Positions 11,928 to 22,648 of a stretch of DNA of 64,000 nucleotides are shown in pieces; within the stretch, counting starts at the first letter, position 1, and every line of letters begins with the position of its first letter. The DNA comes from Lycium barbarum. Its lineage: Eukaryota; Streptophyta; Magnoliopsida; Solanales; Solanaceae. Both the position numbers and the translations under genes were made by a program. The notes beneath the pieces are model-generated. The model had not been told where the DNA came from, searched no databases, and saw nothing but the letters and a program-made list of their open reading frames with translations. The DNA is taken from contig NC_083338.1 of the NCBI RefSeq assembly GCF_019175385.1, positions 68,766,712-68,830,711 of the forward strand. The letters run 5' to 3'.

Positions 11928-14695
11928 TGTCACGACCCAGCTAGGGGCCGCGACGGGTACCCGGGGCTAACCACCGAGCACCGCTCGCTCTATGACTTAT
12001 TCTACTAATTTAATGCTCTTTTAATCAATTTATATTCAAATCATAAAGAAATCATCTTTCGCTTGAAACATAAATGCTTTCATAAACATAAGCTATCAAA
12101 ATAATATGCACGTATATGTATATAACTTTGGGAGACCCCATAGCCCACACTACGTATCTACGAGCCTCTACTGGAGAACTAGACATATACAAATATATAC
12201 AAAAGCATAGCCCGACTGGCTCCTCCGAAATAGTGGAGTGCTCCTATAAATCTGCTGATAGCTCCTATAGGTCTGCAACGCCTCTCTGTCTACCTGTGGG
12301 CATGAACACAGCGTCCAAAGAAAACGGACGTCAGTACGAATATTGTACTGAGTATGTAAGGCATAACAATGGAAATACATCAATGAGATAAAGGAAACAT
12401 CAATAAGGATCAACTGTATGTGACTGTCTCGTATAGAAGAAATAGCACATGCTGACTTACTTCATATCCATCATCATAGCATATATTGCTGCGGAACGTG
12501 CAGCCCGATCCATGTATCATCATATATATATATCTGTTAGTGCCGAGGAATGTACGGCACGATCCATAAATAATATAGTATGTTAGTGCCGAGGATCGTA
12601 CGGCCCGATCCATAAATAATATAGTATGTTAGTGCCGAGGAACATACGGCCCGATCTATCACCCATATACCCACGTCCGGGCACCCCGCATCCGGGATGG
12701 AATCATGATATGCCAGCTGTACAGGTGGCTATGCGTCTATAGCGCCTCACCTTTCCCCACTTCCCCTGAAAACATTTTCATATCATATACATATATATAC
12801 ATAATATACGTAGCATGCATGAGGGCTCAAGGAAAGTTATGTTCCTGCCGGAGTGACGTAAGGTCGAACACCTCCGCTTATATTATGGATTAATCATGAT
12901 CGTCATGTCTCGCCTTGAAGGGACAATCATCATAAGGCGAGAATATCAATGAAAGCTAATATAAAGAGAACAGAAAGTAGGGTCATAATCTTGTAAGAAG
13001 TCATTCTGTATACTTTTGGAAATCTTAAAGGAAATGTAGTAGTCATCCATGAATAAAATTGAGAAGTCAAAAAATAGCTCAATATTCTTACATCGTCATT
13101 GAATTCACAACTTGGAACCTTTAAACATGAAACCGTCTCATCGTAGTCATCATAGGAAAATATTCTCATCTTTGGCATCATTGTAATCATGATAAAAAAA
13201 ACTATGTCCATTATTGTTCTCATAAGAGCTTACAAACTCGTAAACCTTCGTTTTGGAACGATGCAGGCATTTGGAAAACATTTACGGGTTATCAAGGAAG
13301 GAATCATGCTTTGGAATCATAAACTTCTAACTTTAGAAATTAAGGAAGTCATGGAAGCATTTATGAATTCGCAACTTAGGAATCATGCCTTTGAAAGGAA
13401 GGGACAAGCCTTTACATACCTTGTTTGCTTAGCTAAATATCGTTCACTTGCTCTTCTTCAATATCGCGTCGTTACCTTCATAAGGGAATTCGAATTATCA
13501 TTAGTTGATGGACTATAAGAACGCGTCGCTATTTCTAAAGAAAATTGGGCGGCACTTCCTTTGTTTATGCTACTTTTCCCATGTTCTATATCAACATCCA
13601 ACATTCACCACAATATCACAATCAACAAACATCATTTACATGCCCTCATCACATTCCACCAATTTCCTCCAATTTTCCCCATATTTATCCATATAGCTTA
13701 TTATCGTGTTTCCGCACCTTTAATACTTATTTCATGATAAAAGCAGCATTTCTAGCATATTCATAACTATAACACCTCAACTTCCATGATTTAATTCCAT
13801 CATTATTCACTAGTGGCACTATTCACCCTTTTAAGACCCATTTTCCATGTCTTTCTACAATTCAAGCTTTCCTTAGTCTTCTAACACTTAAATAACTTGA
13901 TAAAGTCATGAAACATACCTTGGATACCTTGAGTTGAAATACTTCACTTTCACAAAACCCTAGTTCCACCATCTAGGGAATTTCTTGGCTTTAATGAACA
14001 ATGAGGAGTTCCACACTCTTAATTCCTCTAATTTGGTTGTTATTGATCTTGATTCTTACTTGAATTCTTGGTTTAGAAGTGTGTGGGAGGTTCTAGAGAG
14101 AGAGAGGATCGTGTAGGAGAAAATGGGAAATGAAAAATGAAACTTTGGATCATATTTTTATAAAACACACTTCAGTCCCAATGTCATTATACGGTTCGTT
14201 ATACGGTCCGTATAACTGACCGTAAAATGGACTCAGTGATCGCCCCTCTCTGTGACCATTTGACGATCCATTTGACGGGCCGTATAATCGTTATACGGTC
14301 CGTATAATTCATCGTAAAACTGACCTTCTCTCAACCTCATTCTGTGACACTTTGACGATTCATTTTACGGACCGTCAAACCGTTATACGGTCCGTATAGT
14401 ACACCGTAAAGCTCACCCTTCAGTCAGTCTCTTCTGTGACGCTTCTGCGGTCCGTATAATGGACCGTAAAACACTTTTACGGTCCGTATAATGGACTGTA
14501 TACTCCCAGTTCACTAAATCTTATTTTCTTTACTTTGTTTCATTTCCGATCCTTATGGAACCTTCTTAAAAGTTGTTCAACTCCTCGATACCAATCTACG
14601 GGACCTTATTACTTGCCTTCGAAATGCCACACACACATTTTATCCTTATTAGCCTATTTTGTACATGCTAACGGAAAAATTTCCGAGGTGTAACA
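11928..14695 (-). repeat. 3' LTR of the inner element (2768 bp)
   Basis: On the minus strand it starts TGTTACACCTCGG and ends GGGTCGTGACA. Modules include a U3 palindrome array (about 14190-14500), a TATA-like box (TTTATAAAAAT, 14154-14164), the 7-7-7 hairpin (12331-12351) and three to four copies of the GGAACGT-loop hairpin (12488-12655). The short frames across it are present in both LTR copies but resemble no known protein. Confidence 0.9.
14190..14500 (-). promoter_or_regulatory. U3 palindrome array and TATA box, left inner LTR
   Basis: Near-palindromes of the type TTATACGGTCCGTATAA occur about seven to ten times, immediately upstream (minus strand) of the TATA-like box at 14154-14164. 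The same array is at 20861-21190 in the right LTR, followed by the box at 20821-20831. Promoter function is inferred from the position in U3. Confidence 0.55.
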
Positions 14696-14732
14696 TTCTT
14701 CCCCCCTTTTGGAACATTCGTCCTCGAATGTT
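14696..14732 (-). other. Polypurine tract and hairpin of the inner element
   Basis: The minus-strand purine tract AAAAGGGGGGAAGAA (14696-14710) abuts the 3' LTR. It is preceded by inverted arms AACATTCG/CGAATGTT around AGGA (14713-14732), the same hairpin as in elements A and E3. Confidence 0.85.
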
Positions 14733-14929
14733 AAACACTCGAGATTCTACAGAAATTTCGCTAGAGTTTCCTCTGTAATCTGGCACTACTAACCTGTCAC
14801 AGCAACCCATAATATATAATGCCTCACAGGGCCATAACAATAAGGGCCACAAACGACCGCAACATCATGAAGATAAAGCATCACATACCTCAAAATGTTG
14901 ATATCTCTCCCGGGGATTAAAATAAAAGC

Positions 14930-15045
14930 GAGTACATGGATTTCATTTTCTCTTCTCCTTCCAGGTCATTTCTTCCCATTGGTTGCCTCGCCACAAGATC
15001 TTGATTGAGGCTGCTTCCTTATTGCATTCGTAGGTTGTCACATCC
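14930..15045 (-). pseudogene. Chromodomain-tail remnant of pol in the inner element
   Basis: On the minus strand one frame reads NKEAASIKILWRGNQWEEMT with stops soon after. This aligns by eye with NKEVASVKVLWRSSKREEMT in the autonomous element's integrase C-terminus. It is the chromodomain-like tail of a chromovirus integrase, whose usual role is to guide integration to particular chromatin. Everything between this remnant and the protease start near 17450 is missing as recognisable pol, so a large deletion or replacement removed RT, RNase H and the integrase core. It cannot be functional alone. Confidence 0.65.
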
Positions 15046-17449
15046 CAGGCTACTGTAGTAAGCGTATAGCATGCACTTATGTCATATTCAGAGTAATTAT
15101 CCTATTTGCCCCTAACACACTAATCCCAACTCCACATTTCAACTCAATTTACCATATATTTCCCCTCAACTGACCCGGGGGTATCATAATCACACTATTC
15201 CTGTTTACTTCTTTCTAAGTACCCACTTGGGTTCATAGGCGACGTATAATTACTTGCAAGTTGAATAATTGTTCTTGCATGATTTGTGTACATACACATC
15301 TATACATGTACATGTGTCCGTATCTGCATCCATATTCATAATCGTACTCATTTACATATTGTATCCACATATTCATATTCACATCATTTACATAGCAAGC
15401 CCGACTACGAAGGTCCGGTGTTTCGCGTACCCGACTACGACGAGGCTTGGTGATTATTCGCACCCCAAAATCTTTTGTCTATCCGTAGCAACTTATCGCG
15501 TCGTGCTTTCTTCCTTCCTTTATTCATTTGATTTTATTAGATCTTTATATCTTACATCCTACTATAGAAAACCGTAAGTCCTTTTCTCAATTATCGCTTA
15601 TAAATCGCAATATCATTACAACGACTCTATCATTAGTGCATTTGTCTCCGTCCTAGTATCACATCGCCATCCCTTGTAATGTCCCTTGAGTTATTTTCTC
15701 CCAATATCATATAGTTCAAGGTCTTCGCGGATGATTTCCAGTACAGCCTCAGATGCCTGCTCAATCCGTATTCCTTTATTCACCAATCGTTAGTCTTATT
15801 TCTGTACAACTCTCACTCTTAGTTCTAGAGTATATCTCTTACATCTTAGGGTCCATCATTCCAATTTCTACACTTGTATTCTTTTTGCTCGCTTCCCCCC
15901 CTTTAAGGGTTTTGCTTGTACTATTCTTAATTCCGTTGCCTCACTTTCAAATCTTTAATTCACATATCCCTTAATATACTATATCTCATTTGTGTTGTTT
16001 CCCATAATTTATAACTACGATAATTCATGTGGGATGTCTTAACATACTCACCTTGCAGCTTTGTAATCGAGTGATACAATTGGCATAGTAATCCGAACAA
16101 TAATGTATTTTACTTAGCTCCTTTGGTAGTTATAAGTCAATATCTAAATCCGCTCCAATTAACAACTTTCGTCCCATAGGGGTGCTCACAACAGTAGTAG
16201 GTCTAGTTATCCACACTATCGATATAATATCACTTACCCCTCTTTTTTTTTTTTGGTCAAAGTTCGCTTGTAACGTCATCTTTGTTCTCGAGGGTCTAAG
16301 TCTCATGCGTAACTAATACCCCTTATGCCTCATGCTCTTTTACTCTTGATTATACCAATCACAAACTACTACGACTTTGTCATATCACTTTTCTCTAGTT
16401 TCTTTATCAAGTTGACTTACCTTTTTGTCATTGCTTGCCATCATTTCTTGTCATTGAAGAACCTCCATGTTGGACTTTCCTTTAATAAGGCTTTATAAGC
16501 TTTTTCATCTACTGCCCCATGGCTCGCCTGTTGGCTTCATACTTGCATTCACCCCCTGTTCATATGAGGCATGTCACATTTTTTTAGTCGTTTCCTTGCT
16601 ATACTTTACTTACTGTGTATCCCAGTTATCGCTCTGTCCTCATTATATCCTGATCATAATCAACTCTATAGAGTGACACTTCTTGGTATCATTCGCAAAT
16701 CTTGCTCATAAAATAGATTAAACTTTACGAAGTGAGCATACTTAAACTGTTTTTCTTTCTGATTATCCCTATTTCACTTACCACATAAGTCACTTCACCA
16801 ATATATTTACATTCATTATAGTCCTTCATACCCGTATCTCTGTCTACGTGATGCCGTCACTTTATTTTGCCAATAAACTTATCGTATCTTCCTCGTGCTT
16901 ATCCCTTCCATCAATACTTTAGTACCACACTCTATTGGAGTTACCCTTTTCCTCCTATGACATGCTTTAGTACTACCTTATAACTATTGTTACTATCCCT
17001 CCAATAGTATTTAACTCGCCTCGTGTAGTTGTTAACGATACTCCTAACTTAATCACGTCCTGCCATTCACATCTCTTCTCGCTAGAACATGTCACCAGCT
17101 TATATCTTATCTCCTTTAGATGCTAGGAAAATTTCGGCAGAGTTTCTCTTGTAAACATAACAATCCCGAACCTGCACATAGCCCAGGAAACACGTCCGAT
17201 GTCTCAATGGACACACCTAATACGTAAACGAACAACACAAGATCTCTTACTATTAAAGGGTATAAATAATAGTGCTTGTCTCATAAGTTGTGCCTGCACA
17301 CTCAGTTTAGGATTCCAATATCCATATACATACACATATTATTTATATTTACTCGCTGTCAATCAACTTACTCGTAAATGACGATTCTGGCTATCACTGG
17401 TTCACTAACAAATATAGACATCTCACTTTGCTTGATTGGCCCAGTCTTT
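15046..17449 (-). mobile_element. Unrecognised internal filler of the inner element
   Basis: About 2.4 kb, AT-rich, between the chromodomain remnant and the protease remnant. I recognise no domain on either strand. It holds a short C run (15895-15901) beside TTTAAGGG that resembles the larger poly-G tract of A and E3. It occupies the place where RT, RNase H and integrase lie in the autonomous relative. Confidence 0.5.
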
Positions 17450-18367
17450 TACTCTAACACAGTCAATAACATCTGAAGTAATATATGACAGCATAAGGCC
17501 CAAATCAATCGATGCTTACATATCGTAAAAGGATACTGGCAATGTACCTGGGGCGATATCAGGGAAAGACTCAAGATCTTGTCGCTCAGTAAATGCATGA
17601 ATATGACGCCGGGATCTACTCGGACTAGGCGTCCCTCTTTGGTCTCTACCAGCACCTACTAACACATGTGGCCCTGGCCTTGGGAGGCGTACCGATGATG
17701 AAGAGTCAACTACCAGTCTCGTAGTTCGAACCTTATCTTTACCACGTAGCGATGGGCAGTCACGCTTTAAATGGCCTGGCTGAGCACAGGCATAACAAAC
17801 ATCCGAGCCAAAACGACAGGGTCCCCTATGTAACCTGCGACACTGAGTACATCGTGGTACCGAGAATCTCGTCTGACTAGAACTACTCTGAATTCTGGAA
17901 TTGGAAACTCTGAGACTTTGGGGTGACCTAGAATAGGTAGGTCCATCAAATCTGAGTCTAGGAAACTGCGGAGGAGCACCACTTGTGAAACGAACTGAGT
18001 GCCTAGAGAATTGTTGCCTCGAGTCACCCCTAAACTCATGATCAAACCCTGAAGAATTATCTCCCTTTCTCCAACCTCTGTTACCGTGGCCCACATCCTG
18101 CGGCTGAGCTTGAGTGGCAACCAATTGAGTCAGTAAAAGAATAGCATGTCTCATCTCTTGGCCCGAGGCATCTGGGGGAGGAACGGGGAATGCTGGAGCT
18201 AAAGTTGAGGCTCCCCTTTGATCCTCTAAAGTGGGTGAAGTATGGGAAAACCGAGGTGGGGCCTTATTCTGAGGTTCGCCCTCCTCCATATCTATAGACA
18301 GCTCTTGCTCGAGCCCTTCTTCAACCACCATCTTGCCCTTCTGGGCTGCGGTAGCTTTTCCCTTCAT
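17450..18367 (-). CDS. Gag lacking the capsid domain, with zinc knuckle and protease start
   Basis: The frame 18367-17516 is open for 283 codons. The N-terminus (MKGKATAAQKGK, then a proline-rich stretch and PDASGQEMRHAILLLTQLVA, about residues 65-88) matches the start of the autonomous element's gag. The sequence then jumps at about residue 95 to the basic, Ser/Arg-rich nucleocapsid region (GFDHEFRGDSRQQFSRHS), so the capsid domain of roughly 170 residues present in the relative at 29911-30354 is missing without loss of frame. A complete CCHC zinc knuckle, CYACAQPGHLKRDC, lies at about residues 192-205. The frame stops after PVSFYDM, and beyond the stop the same frame shows a decayed protease start (SIDLGLMLSYIT, in place of the usual IDPGS-type site). 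The product could bind RNA but not build a normal capsid. It is either a recent neutral relic or a retained RNA-binding protein. Confidence 0.75.
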
Positions 18368-18482
18368 CAGCTTCGCTGAAATTATAACGCACCGTTAGGG
18401 AGGGGACAATCTTATAATACAGCTCTATCGCACGATTTCTTATGATAAAAGATGGTCATTTTTCCTAAATGCCCTGTAGCCT

Positions 18483-18521
18483 CCTGTTTATTAATGTGGC
18501 GCGCAATACACCATAAACAAG
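18483..18521 (-). promoter_or_regulatory. GCGCGC-loop hairpin downstream of the primer site, inner element
   Basis: In element sense, arms CTTGTTTAT and ATAAACAGG (one G-U pair) enclose a shorter imperfect stem and a loop with the palindrome GCGCGC (18499-18504). The hairpin starts 44 nt past the primer site. Equivalent hairpins occur in A, E3 and the autonomous element. It is a candidate RNA dimerisation or packaging signal, by position and shape only. Confidence 0.5.
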
Positions 18522-18564
18522 ACTCTACTAGACACGGCTCGTAGACAGTTCCTAAGACCGAACT

Positions 18565-18576
18565 GCTCTGATACCA
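18565..18576 (-). other. Primer binding site, tRNA-iMet type (inner element)
   Basis: On the minus strand TGGTATCAGAGC lies 4 nt after the 5' LTR end. This is the common plant primer site complementary to the 3' end of initiator tRNA-Met. Confidence 0.9.
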
Positions 18577-18580
18577 CTTT

Positions 18581-21381
18581 TGTCACGACCCAGCTAGGGG
18601 CCGCGACGGGTACACGGGGCTAACCACCGAGCACCGCTCGCTCTATGACTTATTCTACTAATTTAATGCTCTTTTAATCAATTTATATTCAAATCATAAA
18701 GAAATCATCTTTCGCTTGAAACATAAATGCTTTCATAAACATAAGCTATCAAAATAATATGCACGTATATGTATATAACTTTGGGAGACCCCATAGCCCA
18801 CACTACGTATCTACGAGCCTCTACTGGAGAACTAGACATATACAAATATATACAAAAGCATATCCCGACTGGCACCTCCGAAATAGTGGAGTGCTCCTAT
18901 AAATCTGCTGATAGCTCCTATAGGTCGGCGCCGCCTCTCTGTCTACCTGTGGGCATGAACACAGCGTCCAAAGAAAACGGACGTCAGTACGAATATTGTA
19001 CTGAGTATGTAAGGCATAACAATGGAAATACATCAATGAGATAAAGGAAACATCAATAAGGATCAACTGTATGTGACTGTCTCGTATAGAAGAAATATCA
19101 CATGCTGACTTACTTCATATCCATCATCATATCATATATTGCTGCGGAACGTGCAGCCCGATCCATGTATCATCATATATATATATATCTGTTAGTGCCG
19201 AGGAATGTACGGCCCGATCCATAAATAATATAGTATGTTAGTGCCGAGGAACGTACGACCCGATCAATAAATAATATAGTATGTTAGTGCCGAGGAACGT
19301 ACGGCCCGATCCATCACCCATATACCCGCGTCTGGGCACCCCGCGTCCGGGATGGAATCATGATATGCCAGCTGTACAGGTGGCTATGCGTCTATAGCGC
19401 CTCACCTTTCCCCACTTCCCCTGAAAACATTTTCATATCATATACATATATATACATAATATACGTAGCATGCATGAGGGCTCAAGGAAACTTATGTTCC
19501 GGCCGGAGTGACGTAAGGTCGAACACCTCCGCTTATATTATGGATTAATCATGATCGTCATGTCTCGCCTTGAAGGGACAATCATCATAAGGCGATAATA
19601 TCAACGAAAGCTAACATAAAGAGAACAGAGAGTAGGGTCATAATCTTGTAAGAAGTCATTCTGTATACTTTTGGAAATCTTAAAGGAAATGTAGTAGTCA
19701 TCCATGAATAAAATTGAGAAGTCAAAAAATAGCTCAATATTCTTACATCGTCATTGAATTCACAACTTGGAACCTTTAAACATGAAACTGTCTCATCGTA
19801 GTCATCATAGGAAAATATTCTCATCTTTGGCATCATTGTAATCATGATAAAAAAAATATGTCCATTATTGTTCTCATAAGAGCTTACAAACTCGTAAACC
19901 TTCGTTTTGGAACGATGCAGGCATTTGGAAAAAATTTACGGGTTATCAAGGAAGGAATCATGCTTTGGAATCATAAACTTCTAACTTTTGAAATTAAGGA
20001 AGTCATGGAAGCATTTATGAATTCGCTACTTAGGAATCATGCCTTTGAAAGGAAGGGACAATCCTTAACATACCTTGTTTGCTTAGCTAAATATCGTTCA
20101 CTTGCTCTTCTTCAATATCGCGTCGTTACCTTCATAAGGGAATTCGAATTATCATTAGTTGATGGACTATAAGAACGCGTCGCTATTTCTAAAGAAAATT
20201 GGGCAGCACTTTCTTTGTTTATGCTACTTTTCCCATGTTCTATATCAACATCCAACATTCACCACAATATCACAATCAACAAACATCATTTACATGCCCT
20301 CATCACATTCCACCAATTTCCTCCAATTTTCCCCATATTTATCCATATAGCTTATTATCGTGTTTCCGCACCTTTAATACTTATTTCATGATAAAAGCAG
20401 CATTTCTAGCATATTCATAACTATAACACCTCAACTTCTATGATTTAATTCCATCATTATTCACTAGTGGCACTATTCACCCTTTTAAGACCCATTTTCC
20501 ATGTATTTCTACAATTCAAGCTTTCCTTAGTCTTCTAACACTTAAATAACTTGATAAAGTCATGAAACATACCTTGGATGATGATTGAACAAACCTTGAG
20601 TTGAAATACTTCACTTTCACAAAACCCTAGTTCCACCATCTAGGGAATTTCTTGGCTTAAATGAACAATGAGGAGTTCCACACTCTTAATTCCTCTAATT
20701 TGGTTGTTATTGATCTTGATTCTTACTTGAATTCTTGGTTTAGAAGTGTGTGGGAGGTTCTAGAGAGAGAGAGGATCGTGTAGGAGAAAATGGGAAATGA
20801 GAAATGAAACTTTGGATCATATTTTTATAAAACACACTTCAGTCCCGATGTCATTATACGGTTCGTTATACGGTCCGTCTAAATTTATACGGTCCGTATA
20901 ACTGACCGTACAATGGACTCAGTGATCACCCCTCTCTGTGACCATTTGAAGATCCATTTGACGGGCCGTATAATCGTTATACGGTCCGTATAATTCACCG
21001 TAAAACTGACCTTCTCTCAACCTCATTCTGTGACACTTTGACGATTCATTTTACGGACCGTCAAACCGTTATACGGTCCGTATAGTACACCGTAAAACTC
21101 ACCCTTCAGTCAGTCTCTTCTGTGACGCTTCTGCGGTCCGTATAATGGACCGTAAAACACTTTTACGGTCCGTATAATGGACCGTATACTCCCAGTTCAC
21201 TGAATCTTATTTTCTTTACTTTGTTTCATTTCTGATCCTTATGGAACCTTCTTAAAAGTTGTTCAACTCCTCGATACCAATCTACGAGACCTTATTACTT
21301 GCCTTCGAAATGCCACACACACATTTTATCCTTATTAGCCTATTTTGCACATGCTAATGGAAAAATTTCCGAGGTGTAACA
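18581..21381 (-). repeat. 5' LTR of the inner element (2801 bp)
   Basis: This is the partner of the LTR at 11928-14695, with the same ends and internal modules. The 7-7-7 hairpin is at 18984-19004. GGAACGT-loop hairpins run through 19141-19315, the first with a perfect GCTGC/GCAGC stem at 19141-19157. The TATA-like box is at 20821-20831 and the palindrome array at 20861-21190. It drives the minus strand into the gag frame at 18367. Confidence 0.9.
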
Positions 21382-21386
21382 CTCAC

Positions 21387-21597
21387 TCTCTTTCTTTTCC
21401 AAATATCATTGTATTGGAGTTTTCCCATCTTAACCTGTAGTGAAAATAGCAGCTTATCTTATAACACTTGCACCATTTATTTTTACGGTCACTCGGGCTT
21501 GGGTATCCTTTTCTCGATTGTGGCCTTCTTTACCATAGCGCCGGTTACTGGGACTCACATTTCCACTGATACAATCATATATAAGATATCATATGCA

Positions 21598-21635
<38 letters not shown>

Positions 21636-22550
21636 TTATCAACTAACCCACAAAATATTTCCAAACGTTATTCAAGCCTATCCAAATTCCATAGTTGTGA
21701 CGCACTCTCTGTCTCTTCACCAGTCTAGTCTGCCTCGTCCTGCGCGACCTCTTATGGTCTCCAACCACCCCGTATACTCTAGTTTCCCTTAGGTTACTCT
21801 AACTTCTCATTTGTCTCTTATGTCTGGATATATAGAATTTCTTGCATACTTCCCAGGGGTCACCCATCCTAAAATTGCTCCCACCTTAGCACGCTTAACC
21901 TCGAAACTTTGGTGGGATCCGGTGCCCTAATGCTGATATAATCGCATTCGCTTCCTCACATGACCTTCATCACATGATCTAGAGCAAATTGAAGTCTTAC
22001 AAATTCCGAGACATGTTCGTAACACGTCCTTTCTTTTACAATTACTATTTTACCCTTTTCGATCTTCAATATTCACCTTTCACCTGTGAGTATGGTTATC
22101 TTTTATCCCAGATTTCCAGATTCCCGATGGTGGGGAACACGCCTTCGTCGTCATTGCTTACAAGTACTCAGGTATCAGTCTGTTCGGATTTCCACTCACC
22201 ATCCTTACATAATAATCTACAGCAAAACCGATTGTCAACTTTCTCTGAATCCTTCAACAGACCTGGTTCCTTTTATACCATTCTTTCCTTTCAAAATCTG
22301 TACATAGCAAATATCAACAATGCCTCACAGAGCATACGGCTATTTATCACATTCTAGCCATCCGGAACTGCCAATTTCAGGTAACAGATCAAATATATCA
22401 ATACTTACCGCAGTAACTTTCCACATCATCACTTACCTCCTTCCGTCGTATGTAAGGCTTATATATGGAATTTCATTTTCCTATGACTTGGCTCTATCGC
22501 ACGATCTATGAAAGAAAGAAGGTCAGCAATCCCTAGATGCCCCGTAGCCT
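21387..22550 (-). mobile_element. Internal region of element A, 5' part
   Basis: The 5' half of A's internal region, between the GCGCGC hairpin and the nested insertion. It is non-coding apart from a 5S rRNA-derived segment (21848-21948). It matches E3's internal region over several hundred bases, for example the stretch after the hairpin and the sequence flanking the 5S-like part. A TA microsatellite lies at 21599-21630. I find no gag start. Confidence 0.65.
21848..21948 (-). ncRNA. 5S rRNA-derived segment inside element A
   Basis: On the minus strand the sequence follows the plant 5S rRNA gene from about its position 5 to 105: GCGATTATATCAGCA, GCACCGGATCCCA, GGTTAAGCGTGC (21889-21900) and GGATGGGTGACC (21858-21869), then CTGGGAAGT. 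The last two blocks correspond to the A box and C box of the 5S internal promoter bound by TFIIIA. It differs at scattered positions and continues into element sequence rather than the 5S 3' end, so it is not a 5S gene. E3 carries the same insert in the same place (50704-50793), more diverged. Cassandra elements are known to carry 5S sequence in their LTRs. Here it is internal, in a large non-autonomous element. Confidence 0.75.
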
Positions 22551-22589
22551 CCTGTTTATAAATGTGGCGCGCTTCACACCATAAACAGG
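22551..22589 (-). promoter_or_regulatory. GCGCGC-loop hairpin, element A
   Basis: Perfect 9-bp arms CCTGTTTAT/ATAAACAGG enclose an inner TGTG/CACA stem with the 8-nt loop AAGCGCGC (palindrome at 22567-22572). It starts 45 nt past the primer site. In element sense it is identical in sequence to the hairpin of E3. Confidence 0.6.
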
Positions 22590-22633
22590 ACTCTACCGGA
22601 CACGACTTTGCAGACAACCCCTAGGTCAAACCT

Positions 22634-22645
22634 GCTCTGATACCA
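22634..22645 (-). other. Primer binding site, tRNA-iMet type (element A)
   Basis: On the minus strand TGGTATCAGAGC follows the 5' LTR end after 3 nt. Confidence 0.9.
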
Positions 22646-22648
22646 CTT

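Larger units (their letters stand above)
11928..21381 (-). mobile_element. Inner element: chromovirus deletion derivative with long LTRs
   Basis: LTRs at 11928-14695 and 18581-21381 share orientation and are flanked by CTCAC (11923-11927 and 21382-21386). The internal region (14696-18580, minus strand) has the primer site, a GCGCGC-loop hairpin, a gag frame without the capsid part, the start of a decayed protease, a chromodomain remnant, the conserved hairpin and a polypurine tract. RT, RNase H and the integrase core are absent. It is nested in element A and is therefore the youngest layer here. The LTRs look nearly identical except for small indels: a 13-bp difference near 20579 and a roughly 20-bp extra palindrome unit near 20880 in the right copy. 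It must have used proteins supplied by another element. Confidence 0.92.

Noticed and set aside
12930..13518. Frames of 97 and 109 codons in the inner element LTRs, repeated at 19585-20172
   Set aside because: Present twice only because the LTR is duplicated; no recognisable domain and no coding pattern in relatives.
21848..21948. Genuine 5S rRNA gene
   Set aside because: Many substitutions at conserved positions, no proper 3' end or terminator, and it lies within a repeated retroelement context; called a derived segment instead.
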